Source: Comamonadaceae bacterium (lineage in GTDB: Bacteria > Pseudomonadota > Gammaproteobacteria > Burkholderiales > Burkholderiaceae_C). From it: a stretch of DNA of 64,000 nt. How positions within the stretch are numbered: the first letter of the stretch is position 1; each line of letters begins with the position of its first letter. Positions 48,891-58,850 of the stretch are shown piece after piece. Under the pieces are notes generated by a model that searched no databases, had not been told where the DNA came from, and worked only from the letters and a program-made list of their open reading frames with translations. Both the position numbers and the translations under genes were made by a program. The DNA lies in contig JAAFIW010000002.1 of assembly GCA_013297875.1 (NCBI GenBank), positions 244,627-308,626 on the forward strand. Direction: 5' to 3'.

Positions 48891-49715
48891 ATGAAATCAC
48901 TCTCAAAATTTGCTCTCACAGCCGCAGCCGCACTCGCCATCGCGGGTTGCGCCAGCACCACGCCTTCGGTGCCAATTGCAAGCAGCGCCCGCCCTGTCGT
49001 GCTGGTGCATGGTGCCTGGATGGGTGCCAGCGCCTGGGATGCGGTGGCCGCTGATCTGCGCAGCCAGGGCATCAAGGTCACGGCGGTCGAGTTACCGGGC
49101 CATGGCAATGACACCACGCCAGCCGACAAGCTCAGCCTGACCGGCTACGTGGATGCGGTCTTGGCTGCACTGCCCGCCGATGGCAGCAAAGTCACGCTGG
49201 TGGGTCACAGCATGGGCGGCATGGTGATTTCGGCCGTTGCCGAAAAGCAACCCCAGCGCTTTGCCAACCTGGTGTATGTGGCCGGGTACCTGCCGCAAAA
49301 CGGCGAGAGCTTGTACAAAATTTCCCAGCGCGACAAAGACAGCCGCGTGGGTAAGTACTGGACGCAAGCGGATCCGAAAAATTTCAGCCCCGCCACCATC
49401 AAGGCAGAAGGCATCGTGGACGTATTTTGTGCCGACTGCAGCGCTGCTGACCAGCAAATGCTGATCAAAACCCACCGCGCCGAAGCCGTGCCGCCGCTGG
49501 GCACACCGGTGACCTTGAGCGCCGCAAACTTTGGCAGCGTGCCACGCATTTACGTGCACACCAAAAAGGACAACGCCGTGTCATACGGGTTGCAAAAAGA
49601 CATGCTGCAAGCCGCAGGCGGTGCCGCCCAGGTGCATGAGCTGGACACCTCACACGCGCCCATGCTGACCCAACCGCAAGCGCTGGCACGCATCGTGGCC
49701 AAAGCGGCCCAATGA
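48891..49715 (+). CDS. Alpha/beta hydrolase, lipoprotein
   Basis: A 274-residue precursor with a lipoprotein signal (FALTAAAALAIAGCAST). The catalytic set is Ser in GHSMGG, Asp probably in KKDNAV and His in DTSHAPML; the oxyanion motif is VLVHGAWMGASAW. It resembles plant-type esterases of the methylesterase/hydroxynitrile lyase group. It sits in the periplasm, anchored to a membrane. Substrate unknown. The ATG at 48891 is used; the preceding frame has no signal-like sequence. Confidence 0.9.
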   Translation: MKSLSKFALTAAAALAIAGCASTTPSVPIASSARPVVLVHGAWMGASAWDAVAADLRSQGIKVTAVELPGHGNDTTPADKLSLTGYVDAVLAALPADGSKVTLVGHSMGGMVISAVAEKQPQRFANLVYVAGYLPQNGESLYKISQRDKDSRVGKYWTQADPKNFSPATIKAEGIVDVFCADCSAADQQMLIKTHRAEAVPPLGTPVTLSAANFGSVPRIYVHTKKDNAVSYGLQKDMLQAAGGAAQVHELDTSHAPMLTQPQALARIVAKAAQ

Positions 49716-49849
49716 GCGGTGCGGCAGACCGGGCCTGGTAAATGTCGGAGATTCGGCCCACTCATGTGAGTCATGCGTATGGACTCTGAAAAAGGCCCAT
49801 GGACAGCGCCCTATCATTGCCGCTCCACACGCTTGAGACGGATTGCCAC

Positions 49850-50410
49850 ATGGCCTCAGACCCCCAGTTTTCCTTGGTTCAAGACACGGCGCTGCCTGCG
49901 CACCGTGCCAACCGCGTCTGTGCCGCCTGCAGCTATGCCCGCCAACCCAGCGACCACGCGCCCGCCTGGCAGTGCCCGCGCTGCCAGGTGGTTTACGACA
50001 AGCACATGCCTGGCAGTACGGCCGAGCGCGCTCACCTGGGCTATGTGTACGAAACCGGTTTGGGCGAGCCCCAAGATCTGGCCCATGCCGCCAACTGGTA
50101 TGCCAAGGCCGCGCGGCAGGGCAACAGCACCGGCTTGTACAGCCTGGGCATGCTGTATGCAGGCGGCGCGCAAGGGTTCGAGAAAGACCCGGTGCGCGCC
50201 TACCTGCTGCTGGATCTGGCCCAGCGCATGTACCAAAACCAGCGTGAACAGCAGACCGTTGCCTCGGAAGTGCCGGTGGATGGCAAGAGCGCTGCCTGGG
50301 TGGGTGGCACGCTGCAAAGCCTGGAAAAAAACATGAGCCCGGTGCAATTGGTCAAAGCCAAAGCCCTGGCTGCCGACTGGCGACCCGGACAAGCGCTGCC
50401 CGTGCCCTGA
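49850..50410 (+). CDS. Zinc-ribbon and Sel1-repeat protein
   Basis: A 186-residue soluble protein. An N-terminal zinc ribbon (CAACSYARQP, then CPRCQVVYD) is followed by two Sel1-like repeats (AHLGYVYETGLGEPQDLAHAA, then SLGMLYAGGAQGFEKD) and a helical end. Sel1 repeats mediate protein-protein contacts. The start is ambiguous: ATG at 49850 is preferred; ATG at 49799 adds 17 residues with AAAAGG upstream. It is a single gene with no clear operon link to the ABC cluster 186 bases downstream. Confidence 0.8.
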   Translation: MASDPQFSLVQDTALPAHRANRVCAACSYARQPSDHAPAWQCPRCQVVYDKHMPGSTAERAHLGYVYETGLGEPQDLAHAANWYAKAARQGNSTGLYSLGMLYAGGAQGFEKDPVRAYLLLDLAQRMYQNQREQQTVASEVPVDGKSAAWVGGTLQSLEKNMSPVQLVKAKALAADWRPGQALPVP

Positions 50411-50595
50411 TGGCAGGTTCCTGCACTGCCTTGACGGTAAAAATAATGCCCAATCCACAGCACCGTCATGGTGCAACGCGGTGTTGTCATACCTGGCGTG
50501 CTTATTGCTCAGTTGGCTTGCCTGGGGGCGTTGCGGTGGTTTTACGAATCACGTCGCACCCACAACCATTCAAACACCTGACCTGGATATTTGTC

Positions 50596-52239
50596 ATGAC
50601 CATTCGTTCAGTTTTTGCCACATCGTTGGTGGCCGTTTCTCTGTCTGTGGCATACCTGCCCGCCTGGGCGCAAGAAAAAGTCTTGCGCATTGCCATGACA
50701 GCGGCCGACATACCGCGCACGCTTGGCCAGCCCGATCAGGGTTTTGAGGGCAATCGCTTCACCGGCATACCCATGTATGACGGGCTGACCCAGTGGGATT
50801 TGTCCAAAGCCGATGCCCCCAGTGTGTTGATTCCCGGCCTGTCGCTGAGCTGGGCGGTGGATGGTTCAGACAAGAAAAAGTGGGTGTTCAAACTGCGCCC
50901 TGGCGTGCGCTTTCATGACGGCTCTGCGTTCAATGCCGACGCGGTGGTGTGGAACGTGCAGAAGGTGCTGGACAACACCGCCCCTCACTTTGACGGCAGC
51001 CAGGTGGGCGTGACCGCCTCGCGCATGCCCACCTTGCGCAGTGCGCGCAAGATTGATGACCTCACGGTGGAGCTGACCACCAGCGAGCCCGATTCGTTTT
51101 TGCCACTGAACCTGACCAACCTGTTCATGGCCTCGCCCACCCACTGGCAAAGCAAATTTGCGGCTGCCACCGGTGCTACGCCGGCTGATCGCGTGCGGGC
51201 GGCCTGGACGGCATTTGCCGCTGATCCGTCGGGCACCGGCCCTTTTCGGGGTGTGCGCCTGGTGCCACGTGAGCGCTTTGAAATGGTGGCCAATAAACAA
51301 TACTGGGACGCTGCACGCGTGCCGCAGATCGACCGGGTGGTGCTGATTCCCATGCCCGAGGCCAATGCCCGCACGGCCGCTTTGTTGGGCGGCCAGGTCG
51401 ACTGGATTGAAAACCCGGCGCCCGATGCCGTGCCGCAAATCACCAGCCGTGGCTTCAAGATGTACACCAACCAGCAGCCCCATGTGTGGCCGTGGCAGTT
51501 CAGCTTTGTGGAGGGCTCGCCCTGGCTGGACAAGCGGGTGCGCCAAGCAGCCAACTTGTGCATTGATCGCTCGGAGCTGAAAAAGCTGCTGGGCGGTTTG
51601 ATGGCCGAGCCCAAAGGCACGGTAGGCCCTGGGCACCCGTGGTGGGGCAACCCCAAATTCGACATCAAATACGACTTGAAGGCCGCGCAAAAGCTGATGG
51701 CCGATGCAGGCCACAGCACGGCCAAGCCGTTGAAAGTCAAGATTCAGGTGTCGGCTTCCGGCTCCGGCCAGATGCAGCCGCTGCCGATGAACGAATGGCT
51801 ACAGCAAAGCCTGAAAAAATGCGGTTTTGATGTGGAGCTGGACGTGATTGAATGGAACACGCTGTTCACCAACTGGCGCCGGGGTGCCAAAGACCCAACA
51901 GCGCGCGGTGCCCATGCGATCAACGTGAGCTTTGCGGCGATGGATCCATTCTTTGCGATGGTGCGCTTTACCAATTCCACCGCTGCGCCGCCGGTCTCCA
52001 ACAACTGGGGATTTTTCGCCAACGCCGAGTTCGACGCCTTGATTCACCGTGCCCGCACCAGCTTTGATGGCCCAGCCCGCGACGAAGCGCTGTCCCGTCT
52101 GCATGCCCGCATCGTCGAAGAAGCCGTGTTTTTGTGGGTGGCGCATGACGTGGGGCCACGGGCCATGGCGTCCAAGGTGAGCAACGTGACGCAACCGCGC
52201 AGCTGGTTTATCGACATTGCCACGATGCGTGTGAACTGA
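50596..52239 (+). CDS. ABC transporter substrate-binding protein (SBP_bac_5, peptide-type)
   Basis: A 547-residue periplasmic binding protein: signal peptide (SLVAVSLSVAYLPAWA), then EKVLRIAMTAADIPRTLGQ, KKKWVFKLRPGVRFHDGSAFNADAV in part, and DKRVRQAANLCIDRSEL. Family members bind peptides, opines, nickel or other solutes. It is the first gene of a six-gene array (SBP, two permeases, two ATPases, racemase, amidase). Downstream genes suggest a hydantoin, amide or amino-acid-like ligand rather than ordinary peptides. The ATG at 50596 is used; the longer frame to 50410 has no signal. Confidence 0.92.
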   Translation: MTIRSVFATSLVAVSLSVAYLPAWAQEKVLRIAMTAADIPRTLGQPDQGFEGNRFTGIPMYDGLTQWDLSKADAPSVLIPGLSLSWAVDGSDKKKWVFKLRPGVRFHDGSAFNADAVVWNVQKVLDNTAPHFDGSQVGVTASRMPTLRSARKIDDLTVELTTSEPDSFLPLNLTNLFMASPTHWQSKFAAATGATPADRVRAAWTAFAADPSGTGPFRGVRLVPRERFEMVANKQYWDAARVPQIDRVVLIPMPEANARTAALLGGQVDWIENPAPDAVPQITSRGFKMYTNQQPHVWPWQFSFVEGSPWLDKRVRQAANLCIDRSELKKLLGGLMAEPKGTVGPGHPWWGNPKFDIKYDLKAAQKLMADAGHSTAKPLKVKIQVSASGSGQMQPLPMNEWLQQSLKKCGFDVELDVIEWNTLFTNWRRGAKDPTARGAHAINVSFAAMDPFFAMVRFTNSTAAPPVSNNWGFFANAEFDALIHRARTSFDGPARDEALSRLHARIVEEAVFLWVAHDVGPRAMASKVSNVTQPRSWFIDIATMRVN

Positions 52240-52255
52240 ACACGGCGCAGGCCAC

Positions 52256-53209
52256 GTGCTGACCTATTTGCTACGCCGGGTGGTCTACACCCTGCCCATT
52301 TTGCTGGGCGTGGCGCTGGTGTGTTTTGCGCTGGTGCACATCTCGCCCGGCGATCCGCTGGTGTCCATCCTGCCGCCTGACGCGTCGCAAGAGCTGCAGG
52401 ATCAGCTGCGTACGCTGTATGGGTTTGACCGGCCCTATCCCGCGCAGTTTGCGTCGTGGTTGTGGCGGGCTGTGCAGGGTGATTTGGGCACCTCGATTGC
52501 CACCAGCCGCCCGGTGCTGGCCGAGGTGTTCAAAGCGGTGGGTAACACCCTGATGCTGGCCACGGTGGCCACCCTCATTGGCTTCATTCTGGGCGGGCTG
52601 TTTGGGTTTGTGGCTGGGTACTTTCGTGATTCGTGGGTCGACAAGCTGGCCTCGTTTCTCAGTGTGGTGGGTGTGTCGGTGCCGCACTACTGGCTGGGCA
52701 TGGTGATGGTGATTGTGTTTTCGTCGATTCTGGGCTGGCTACCGGCCACCGGCGTGGGCCCGGGCGGCTCGGACGAATGGGCGTTTGACTGGGCGCACCT
52801 GCGCCACATGATTTTGCCGGCCATCACCATGAGCGTGATTCCCATGGGCATCATTGCGCGCACGGTGCGGGCCCTGGTGGCCGAAACCCTGGCGCAGGAA
52901 TTTGTGGTGGGGCTCAAAGCCAAGGGCTTGACGGACTACGGCGTGTTTTGCCACGTGGTCAAAAACTGCGCGCCCACGGCCTTGGCGGTGATGGGTTTGC
53001 AACTGGGCTACCTGTTGGGTGGCTCCATCCTGATCGAGACCGTTTTTTCCTGGCCAGGTACCGGCTTCTTGCTCAACGCAGCCATTTTTCAGCGTGACCT
53101 GCCGCTGCTGCAAGGCACCATCTTGGTGCTGGCCCTGTTTTTTGTGTTGCTCAACCTGGTGGTGGATGTGGTGCAAACCACGCTGGATCCCCGCATTGCG
53201 CGGTCATGA
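52256..53209 (+). CDS. ABC transporter permease (DppB/OppB type)
   Basis: A 317-residue membrane protein with about six hydrophobic segments: LRRVVYTLPILLGVALVCFAL at the start and the permease coupling motif VGLKAKGLTDYGVFCHVVKN in part (EAA-like loop). It pairs with the next permease. It starts at GTG 52256, 16 bases after the SBP stop, and overlaps the next gene by 4 bases. Confidence 0.93.
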   Translation: MLTYLLRRVVYTLPILLGVALVCFALVHISPGDPLVSILPPDASQELQDQLRTLYGFDRPYPAQFASWLWRAVQGDLGTSIATSRPVLAEVFKAVGNTLMLATVATLIGFILGGLFGFVAGYFRDSWVDKLASFLSVVGVSVPHYWLGMVMVIVFSSILGWLPATGVGPGGSDEWAFDWAHLRHMILPAITMSVIPMGIIARTVRALVAETLAQEFVVGLKAKGLTDYGVFCHVVKNCAPTALAVMGLQLGYLLGGSILIETVFSWPGTGFLLNAAIFQRDLPLLQGTILVLALFFVLLNLVVDVVQTTLDPRIARS

Positions 53210-54120
53210 GCAAGGTGTCTACCAGCGTGCCCGGGCTGTCCATTGCAGCTCAGGTGCCAGCCGACATTCCGCTGGAGCGCAGCCCCGGGTATTGGGCCGG
53301 CGTGTGGCGGCGTTTCAAGCGCGACCGGTTGGCGGTGTTGGCGGCCTGCGTGGTGATTGCTTTGTTGTTGATGGCGGTTTTCGCGCCCTGGCTGGCCCCG
53401 GCTGATCCATCGGCCAGCAGCATGTTCAAGCGGCTGCAAGGCATCGGCAGCCCAGGCTTTGCGCTGGGCAGCGACGAGCTGGGCCGCGACATGTTGTCCC
53501 GCCTGATCGTGGGTGCGCGGCTGTCGCTGTTCATGGGCATCACGCCGGTGGTGATTGCCTTTGTGGTGGGCACGGCCATTGGACTTTTGGCGGGGTACTC
53601 CGGCGGTTGGGTCAACACGGTCATCATGCGCACGATTGATGTGTTCTACGCGTTTCCGTCGGTTCTGCTGGCCATTGCGCTGTCAGGCGCGTTGGGGGCG
53701 GGCATCACCAACGCGCTGGTGTCGCTCACGGTGGTGTTCATTCCACCGATTGCCCGCGTGGCCGAAGCGGTGACCACGCAAATTCGCACCCGCGACTATG
53801 TGGAGGCGGCTCGCGCCTCGGGAGCGAACGCCTTCACCATCGTGCGCGTGCATGTGCTGGGCAATGCGCTGGGGCCAGTGTTTGTGTATGCCACCAGCCT
53901 CATTGCAGTGTCGATGATTCTGGCCTCGGGCCTGTCGTTTCTGGGCCTGGGTGTGAAGCCGCCGGAGCCGGAATGGGGCTTGATGCTCAACACCCTGCGC
54001 ACGGCCATCTACACCCAGCCCTGGGTGGCGGCCTTGCCCGGGGCCATGATCTTCATCACCTCCATGTCGTTCAACCTGCTCAGCGATGGCATTCGCTCGG
54101 CGATGGAGGTCAAGCAATGA
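53206..54120 (+). CDS. ABC transporter permease (DppC/OppC type)
   Basis: A 304-residue membrane protein: [28 protein letters not shown] in part, [21 protein letters not shown] and the EAA motif [13 protein letters not shown]. Six membrane segments are expected. The ATG at 53206 overlaps the DppB-like stop (ATGA) and its stop overlaps the first ATPase (ATGA). Coupled translation is likely throughout the operon. Confidence 0.93.
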   Translation: MSKVSTSVPGLSIAAQVPADIPLERSPGYWAGVWRRFKRDRLAVLAACVVIALLLMAVFAPWLAPADPSASSMFKRLQGIGSPGFALGSDELGRDMLSRLIVGARLSLFMGITPVVIAFVVGTAIGLLAGYSGGWVNTVIMRTIDVFYAFPSVLLAIALSGALGAGITNALVSLTVVFIPPIARVAEAVTTQIRTRDYVEAARASGANAFTIVRVHVLGNALGPVFVYATSLIAVSMILASGLSFLGLGVKPPEPEWGLMLNTLRTAIYTQPWVAALPGAMIFITSMSFNLLSDGIRSAMEVKQ

Positions 54121-55142
54121 CGGCGCTGCTGGAAGTCAAAGGCTTGACCAAACACTTTGCGTTGAAATCGGGTGTGCTGGGTATGCAGCGCGGTGCGGTG
54201 CGGGCGGTTGATGGGGTGAACCTGCAAGTGACCGCTGGCGAGACGCTAGGCATTGTGGGCGAGTCCGGCTGCGGCAAAAGCACCACCGCCCGGTTGCTGA
54301 TGCGCCTGATCGAGCCGACGGCCGGGCAGGTGCTGTTTGACGGTGTGCCGGTGGGCTCGCGCGAGCTGCCGTTGCGGGAGTTTCGCCGCCAGGTGCAAAT
54401 GGTGTTTCAAGACAGTTATTCGTCGCTCAACCCGCGCCTGACGATTGAAGACTCGATTGCCTTTGGCCCCCAGGTACACGGCCTGCCCGGCGGCCAGGCT
54501 GTGCAGCGCGCCCGTGAGCTGCTGGACCGTGTGGGGCTGGACCCGGCGCGTTTTGCCGGGCGTTACCCGCATGAGTTGTCGGGCGGGCAGCGCCAGCGGG
54601 TCAACATTGCCCGCGCGCTGGCCTTGCAACCTCGCGTGATCATTCTGGACGAGGCGGTTTCTGCGCTGGACAAATCGGTAGAGGCTCAGGTGCTGAACTT
54701 GTTGTTGGATTTGAAAGACGCCTTCAAGCTCACCTATTTGTTCATCAGCCATGACCTGCATGTGGTGCGCTACATCAGCGACCGGGTGATGGTGATGTAC
54801 CTGGGCGAGGTGGTTGAAATTGGCCCGGCCGGTGCGGTGTTTGACGCGCCGCTGCACCCCTATAGCCGCGCCCTGGTGGGTTCCATGCCGTCGATGGATC
54901 CTGATGCGCGAACCCAGGCACCGCCCATTGCCGGTGACCCGCCCAACCCCATCAACCCACCTTCGGGTTGTCGCTTTCATACCCGCTGCACACTGGCCGA
55001 GGCGGTGTGCGCGCAGCGCTCGCCGCCGCTGGCCCAACAGGGCAATCAAGACCACGCGGTGGCGTGCTGGGTACAGGTGGTGGGGTCGGGGCATACCCTG
55101 GCACCGGCCACGGCCTTGCCGCGTGAACGGGAGCCTGCATGA
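54117..55142 (+). CDS. ABC transporter ATP-binding protein (OppF/DppF type)
   Basis: A 341-residue ATPase with Walker [10 protein letters not shown], signature [16 protein letters not shown] and Walker [13 protein letters not shown], followed by the oligopeptide-transporter C-terminal domain with its cysteine-containing end ([16 protein letters not shown]). It energises the two permeases. Both ends overlap neighbours by 4 bases (ATGA). Confidence 0.95.
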   Translation: MTALLEVKGLTKHFALKSGVLGMQRGAVRAVDGVNLQVTAGETLGIVGESGCGKSTTARLLMRLIEPTAGQVLFDGVPVGSRELPLREFRRQVQMVFQDSYSSLNPRLTIEDSIAFGPQVHGLPGGQAVQRARELLDRVGLDPARFAGRYPHELSGGQRQRVNIARALALQPRVIILDEAVSALDKSVEAQVLNLLLDLKDAFKLTYLFISHDLHVVRYISDRVMVMYLGEVVEIGPAGAVFDAPLHPYSRALVGSMPSMDPDARTQAPPIAGDPPNPINPPSGCRFHTRCTLAEAVCAQRSPPLAQQGNQDHAVACWVQVVGSGHTLAPATALPREREPA

Positions 55143-56188
55143 GCCAGCCCGTGCTGAGTGTGCGTGACCTGCAGGTGACCTTCACCGCCGCAGCCAAACC
55201 GGTTCGCGCGGTTGATGGCGTGAGCTTTGAGGTGATGCCCGGCGAAACCCTGGCCTTGATTGGCGAATCCGGCTCGGGCAAATCGGTCACCCTGCGAAGC
55301 CTGATGCGCCTGCACGCAGCCAAATCGACGCGGGTGTCAGGCACTGTCAACGTGCTGGGGCAAGACGTTCTGGGCCTGGGCACCTCAGCCTTGGCGGACT
55401 ACCAGGGCAAAACCTGCGCGATGATTTTTCAGGAGCCGCTGCTGGCGCTGGACCCGGTGTACAGCGTGGGCCAGCAAATTGTTGAATCGATCCGTCGGCA
55501 CGAGCCGGGCACATCGGGTGCCCAGGCCCAGCAGCGGGCGCTGGCGTTGTTTGAGCGGGTGCGCATTCCCAGCCCGCAGCGCCGGCTGGCCGCCTACCCG
55601 CATGAGATGAGCGGTGGCATGCGCCAGCGGGCCATGATTGCGCTGGCCCTGGCCTGCAACCCCAAGCTGCTGCTGGCCGACGAGCCCACGACCGCGCTGG
55701 ACGCGACGGTGCAGATTCAAATTTTGCTGCTGCTGCGCGAGTTGCAGCGCGAGCTGGGCTTGAGCATCGTGTTCGTCACCCACGACATGGGCGCTGCTGT
55801 GGAAGTGGCAGACCGCATCGCGGTGATGTATGCCGGGCGCATGGTCGAAACTGGCCCGGTGCGGTCGGTGATACGCGCGCCCCGCCACCCCTACACCCGC
55901 GCGCTGATGGCCAGCCGCGCCGGCATGACACAGGCCACCGAAGCGCTGCAGGCCGGCTTGGCCCGCCCCCGCCTGGCCACGCTGGGCGGCGCGCCCCCCG
56001 ATTTGAGCAACTTGCCCCCCGGTTGTGCCTTTGCCCCGCGCTGCGCCGATGCGACGGCTGCCTGCCTGCAAACCCAGCCTGATGCAACCGCGCTGGATGC
56101 GGCCCACCAGGTGCGCTGCCACCGGGTGCACGAGTTGGTGGCGTTTCATCCGCTGGAGACGTCATCTGTGGCAGCAGCATCGGCATGA
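55139..56188 (+). CDS. ABC transporter ATP-binding protein (OppD/DppD type)
   Basis: A 349-residue ATPase: Walker [11 protein letters not shown], signature [16 protein letters not shown], Walker [13 protein letters not shown] and a C-terminal oligopeptide-type domain ([15 protein letters not shown]). It forms the heterodimer with the preceding OppF-type ATPase. The stop overlaps the racemase start (ATGA). Confidence 0.95.
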   Translation: MSQPVLSVRDLQVTFTAAAKPVRAVDGVSFEVMPGETLALIGESGSGKSVTLRSLMRLHAAKSTRVSGTVNVLGQDVLGLGTSALADYQGKTCAMIFQEPLLALDPVYSVGQQIVESIRRHEPGTSGAQAQQRALALFERVRIPSPQRRLAAYPHEMSGGMRQRAMIALALACNPKLLLADEPTTALDATVQIQILLLLRELQRELGLSIVFVTHDMGAAVEVADRIAVMYAGRMVETGPVRSVIRAPRHPYTRALMASRAGMTQATEALQAGLARPRLATLGGAPPDLSNLPPGCAFAPRCADATAACLQTQPDATALDAAHQVRCHRVHELVAFHPLETSSVAAASA

Positions 56189-56925
56189 AAGTCGCGGTTA
56201 TCAACCCCAACACCACGGCGGCGATGACGGTCAAGATCGCCGCAGCCGCCCGTGCAGTGGCAGCGCCCGGCACACAGATCGTCGCGTCCAACCCCGCCGA
56301 TGGCCCAGCCTCCATTGAGGGCTATTTCGACGAAGCGTTTTCGGTGCCTGGCCTGCTGGCCGAGATCATTCGCCACAGCCAGCAAACCGAGCCACCCGAC
56401 GCCTATGTGCTGGCCTGTTTTGACGACACCGGGCTGGACGCGGCCCGTTGCATCAGCGCTGCGCCTGTGATCGGCATTGGCGAGGCCGCGTTTCACTGCG
56501 CCAGCCTGGTGGCCCACCGCTTTGGCGTGGTGACCACGCTGGCGCGCAGCGTGGCGGCCATCGAGCACAACCTGGTGAAGTACGGCCTGGCCAGCCGCTG
56601 CAGCGGTGTGAGGGCCAGCGAGGTGGCGGTGCTGGCGCTGGACGACCCGCAATCCAATGCCCGCCAGAAGATTGATGCCGAAATTGCCCGCGCCCTGCAA
56701 GACGACGGTGCCCAGGCCCTGGTGCTGGGCTGCGCGGGTATGGCCGACCTGGTCGCGCAGCTGAGCCAGCACCACGGCGTGCCGGTGGTCGACGGTGTGG
56801 CCGCTGCTGTCACGCTGGCCGAAGGCCTGGTGCGTCTGGGTTTGCGCACCAGCCAGCGCGGGCCCTACGCGCCGCCGTTGCCCAAGGTTTACAGTGGTCG
56901 GTTTGAAGCTTTTTCACCTCGCTAA
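56185..56925 (+). CDS. Hydantoin/Asp-Glu racemase-family protein
   Basis: A 246-residue two-cysteine racemase: Cys78 in VLACFDDTG and Cys183 in LVLGCAGM, with AVINPNTTAAM and SVAAIEHNLVKYGL. This pattern is closest to hydantoin racemase (HyuE-like), which interconverts D- and L-5-substituted hydantoins, though allantoin racemases share it. Placement between a transporter and an amidase suggests use of hydantoins or related cyclic ureides as nitrogen sources. The start overlaps the OppD-type stop by 4 bases. Confidence 0.88.
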   Translation: MKVAVINPNTTAAMTVKIAAAARAVAAPGTQIVASNPADGPASIEGYFDEAFSVPGLLAEIIRHSQQTEPPDAYVLACFDDTGLDAARCISAAPVIGIGEAAFHCASLVAHRFGVVTTLARSVAAIEHNLVKYGLASRCSGVRASEVAVLALDDPQSNARQKIDAEIARALQDDGAQALVLGCAGMADLVAQLSQHHGVPVVDGVAAAVTLAEGLVRLGLRTSQRGPYAPPLPKVYSGRFEAFSPR

Positions 56926-56931
56926 CCCACC

Positions 56932-58305
56932 ATGAATTTGCTCGATCAATCTTTGTGCGACCTCGTTCTGCAACTCAACCAGGGTGCCACCACCAGCGTG
57001 GCGGTGACCCAGGCCTTGATTGACCGTGCACAGGCGGTTCAACCCCAACTCAATTGCTTTGTGCGGGTGGATGCACAAGCCGCCTTGCAAGCTGCGGAGA
57101 AAGCCGACGCGCACCGCCGCGCCCTGCAGGCCGCTAGCAAGCCCTTGCCGCCGCTGCTGGGTGTGCCGCTGGCGCACAAAGACATGTTTGCCCGCCAGGG
57201 CCGCGCCAGTGGCTGCGGCGGCGTGATCGCGCAAGACGCCATTCCCAGCGAGACCGCTGTCGTGCTGCAAAAGCTTGATGCAGCCGGTGCCTTTGAATTT
57301 GGCGCGCTGCACATGGCCGAGTTTGCCTATGGCAACACCGGCCACAACGCCCACCTGGGTGCCTGCCGCAACCCCTGGAACACCCAGCACATCACCGGCG
57401 GCTCGTCCAGCGGGTCGGCCGCCAGCGTGGCGGCGCGGGCGAATTTTGCGGCCCTGGGTTCCGACACCGGTGGTTCGGTGCGCCACCCGGCCAGTTTTTG
57501 CGGCACCGTGGGCATCAAGACCAGCATGGGTGCGATCAGCACACGCGGTGCCATGCCGCTGAGCGATTCGCTGGACACGATTGGTTTTTTAACCCGCAGC
57601 GTGCAAGACGCCGCGCTGCTGTTTGCCACCACCCAAACCTTCACCCCCACCTGGGTGTGGCAGCCGCGCACCGATTTGCAGGGCCTGCGCATCGGCGTGG
57701 CCGACAACTACGGCCATGGCGCGTGCAGTGGCCCGGCAGCGGCGCTGATGCAGCAAAGCCTGGACGTGTTGCAGTCGCTGGGTGCGCGCCTGGTGCCGAT
57801 CACCGTGCCGTATTCGCAGGAAATTTTTGCCGCGTCGATGACCGTGCTGCAAGCCGAGGCCACCGCCCACCACCTGCCGTGGATGCAATCGCGCCCGCAA
57901 GACTATTCGCCGCAGGTATTCAAGCGCTTGCAGGCCGGTCTGGATGTGCCAGCCCATGCGTATGTGCGAGCCAAGCAATTCCAGAGCGCCGCGCTGGATG
58001 CCTGGATGCGCCAGGTGTTTTCCGAATGTGACGTGCTGCACGCGCCCGTGGTCACCATTGCAACGCCCACCATTGCAGAGGCCGATATGGGCGGCAGCGA
58101 CACCATGCTGGCCCTGGTGGCCGGCATGGGCCGCTGGACTCGCCCGATCAACTACCTGGGCCTGCCAGCGCTGTCGTTGCCTGCAGGCTTGCTGCACGGC
58201 CTGCCCTTTGGCCTGCAGCTGGTGGCCCCGATGATGCGTGAGGCGCTGCTGTTTGGCGTGGGCAGTGCTTACGAAAAAGCCGCTGGTTTTGCAAAAGTTG
58301 ATTGA
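56932..58305 (+). CDS. Amidase (amidase signature family)
   Basis: A 457-residue cytoplasmic hydrolase of the GatA type with the Ser-cisSer-Lys triad: Lys83 in PLAHKDMF, Ser in ITGGSSSGSAAS and Ser182 in GSDTGGSVRHP. It probably cleaves the amide of the imported or racemised compound, e.g. an N-carbamoyl or ureide product. A GatA role is unlikely because gatB/gatC are absent and the context is catabolic. It is 6 bases after the racemase gene and last in the operon. Confidence 0.9.
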   Translation: MNLLDQSLCDLVLQLNQGATTSVAVTQALIDRAQAVQPQLNCFVRVDAQAALQAAEKADAHRRALQAASKPLPPLLGVPLAHKDMFARQGRASGCGGVIAQDAIPSETAVVLQKLDAAGAFEFGALHMAEFAYGNTGHNAHLGACRNPWNTQHITGGSSSGSAASVAARANFAALGSDTGGSVRHPASFCGTVGIKTSMGAISTRGAMPLSDSLDTIGFLTRSVQDAALLFATTQTFTPTWVWQPRTDLQGLRIGVADNYGHGACSGPAAALMQQSLDVLQSLGARLVPITVPYSQEIFAASMTVLQAEATAHHLPWMQSRPQDYSPQVFKRLQAGLDVPAHAYVRAKQFQSAALDAWMRQVFSECDVLHAPVVTIATPTIAEADMGGSDTMLALVAGMGRWTRPINYLGLPALSLPAGLLHGLPFGLQLVAPMMREALLFGVGSAYEKAAGFAKVD

Positions 58306-58506
58306 TATAAGTTATTGATTGTTATGGAGTTTCAGGTAAAAAAGTGTTTTTGTAAAAATGACCTGAAATGAGCCCCTTCTTGACTTGCTACCCAACCAGA
58401 CGTGGCGGTGCATTGATTGAAAGATGTCTTGCAGGCTGACGTGGTGGAGAGCCTGATCAACACGCATATGCCCCACTACGCTGTGCGGCAGGCCTGAAGA
58501 CTAGTT
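58306..58506 (+). other. Intergenic stretch with a possible gene remnant
   Basis: An AT-rich segment after the amidase stop, then 58424-58497, which reads in one frame as DVLQADVVESLINTHMPHYA and a stop with no start. It may be the degraded 3' end of a lost gene; I do not recognise the family. Nothing else can be supported here. Confidence 0.3.
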
Positions 58507-58743
58507 AACCTAGAAACAGCAGTTGACCGCTTATCCCGGTAACTATTTTCAATGAAATCAAACACTTGTAGCGTTGGGCGACCTCACCAGTTGGGTGAGA
58601 ACGCTACGCGCCCGATTGAGCCGCCCTGGCGTGCGCTAGCGGCGTTGCTCCTCCTAGCAGGCAAGAGCCTGCGTCGTCGTCACGCCTTGCCAGCCCACGC
58701 CATGACGACCCACTTGGGCGCGTCCAACTGCTGTTTCTAGGTT
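58507..58743. mobile_element. MITE-like structured element with 19-bp perfect terminal inverted repeats
   Basis: 237 bp bounded by AACCTAGAAACAGCAGTTG (58507-58525) and its exact reverse complement (58725-58743). The interior can fold: GTAGCGTT/AACGCTAC, GCAGGC-AAGA-GCCTGC and GGCGTG/CACGCC stems. The open frame inside lacks protein character. It may be a miniature transposable element, a structured RNA, or both. Between the amidase operon and allA. Confidence 0.7.
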
Positions 58744-58769
58744 TAATCGCTTTGTTGAAGGCAAAGCAC

Positions 58770-58833
58770 ACTACTACTTTGATAGCTGCTTGAGCAATGT
58801 TTATCTGGGCAGCTGGCTGTTTTGGTTCCAAAA
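58770..58833 (+). repeat. R element copy 17
   Basis: TTTGATAGCTGCTTGAGCAA, TATCTGGGCAGCTGGC, TTGGTTCCAAAA. It lies 26 bases from the 237-bp element and just before the allA stop. Confidence 0.75.
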
Positions 58834-58850
58834 CCGGTTTGAATCAGGAT

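Noticed and set aside
58552-58740. 62-codon frame inside the 237-bp element
   Set aside because: Composition follows the stems of the element; no ribosome site or recognisable protein feature.
58507-58743. Integron attC site reading of the 19-bp terminal repeats
   Set aside because: The repeats are too long and too perfect, and the required RYYYAAC/GTTRRRY core arrangement and any integrase are missing.
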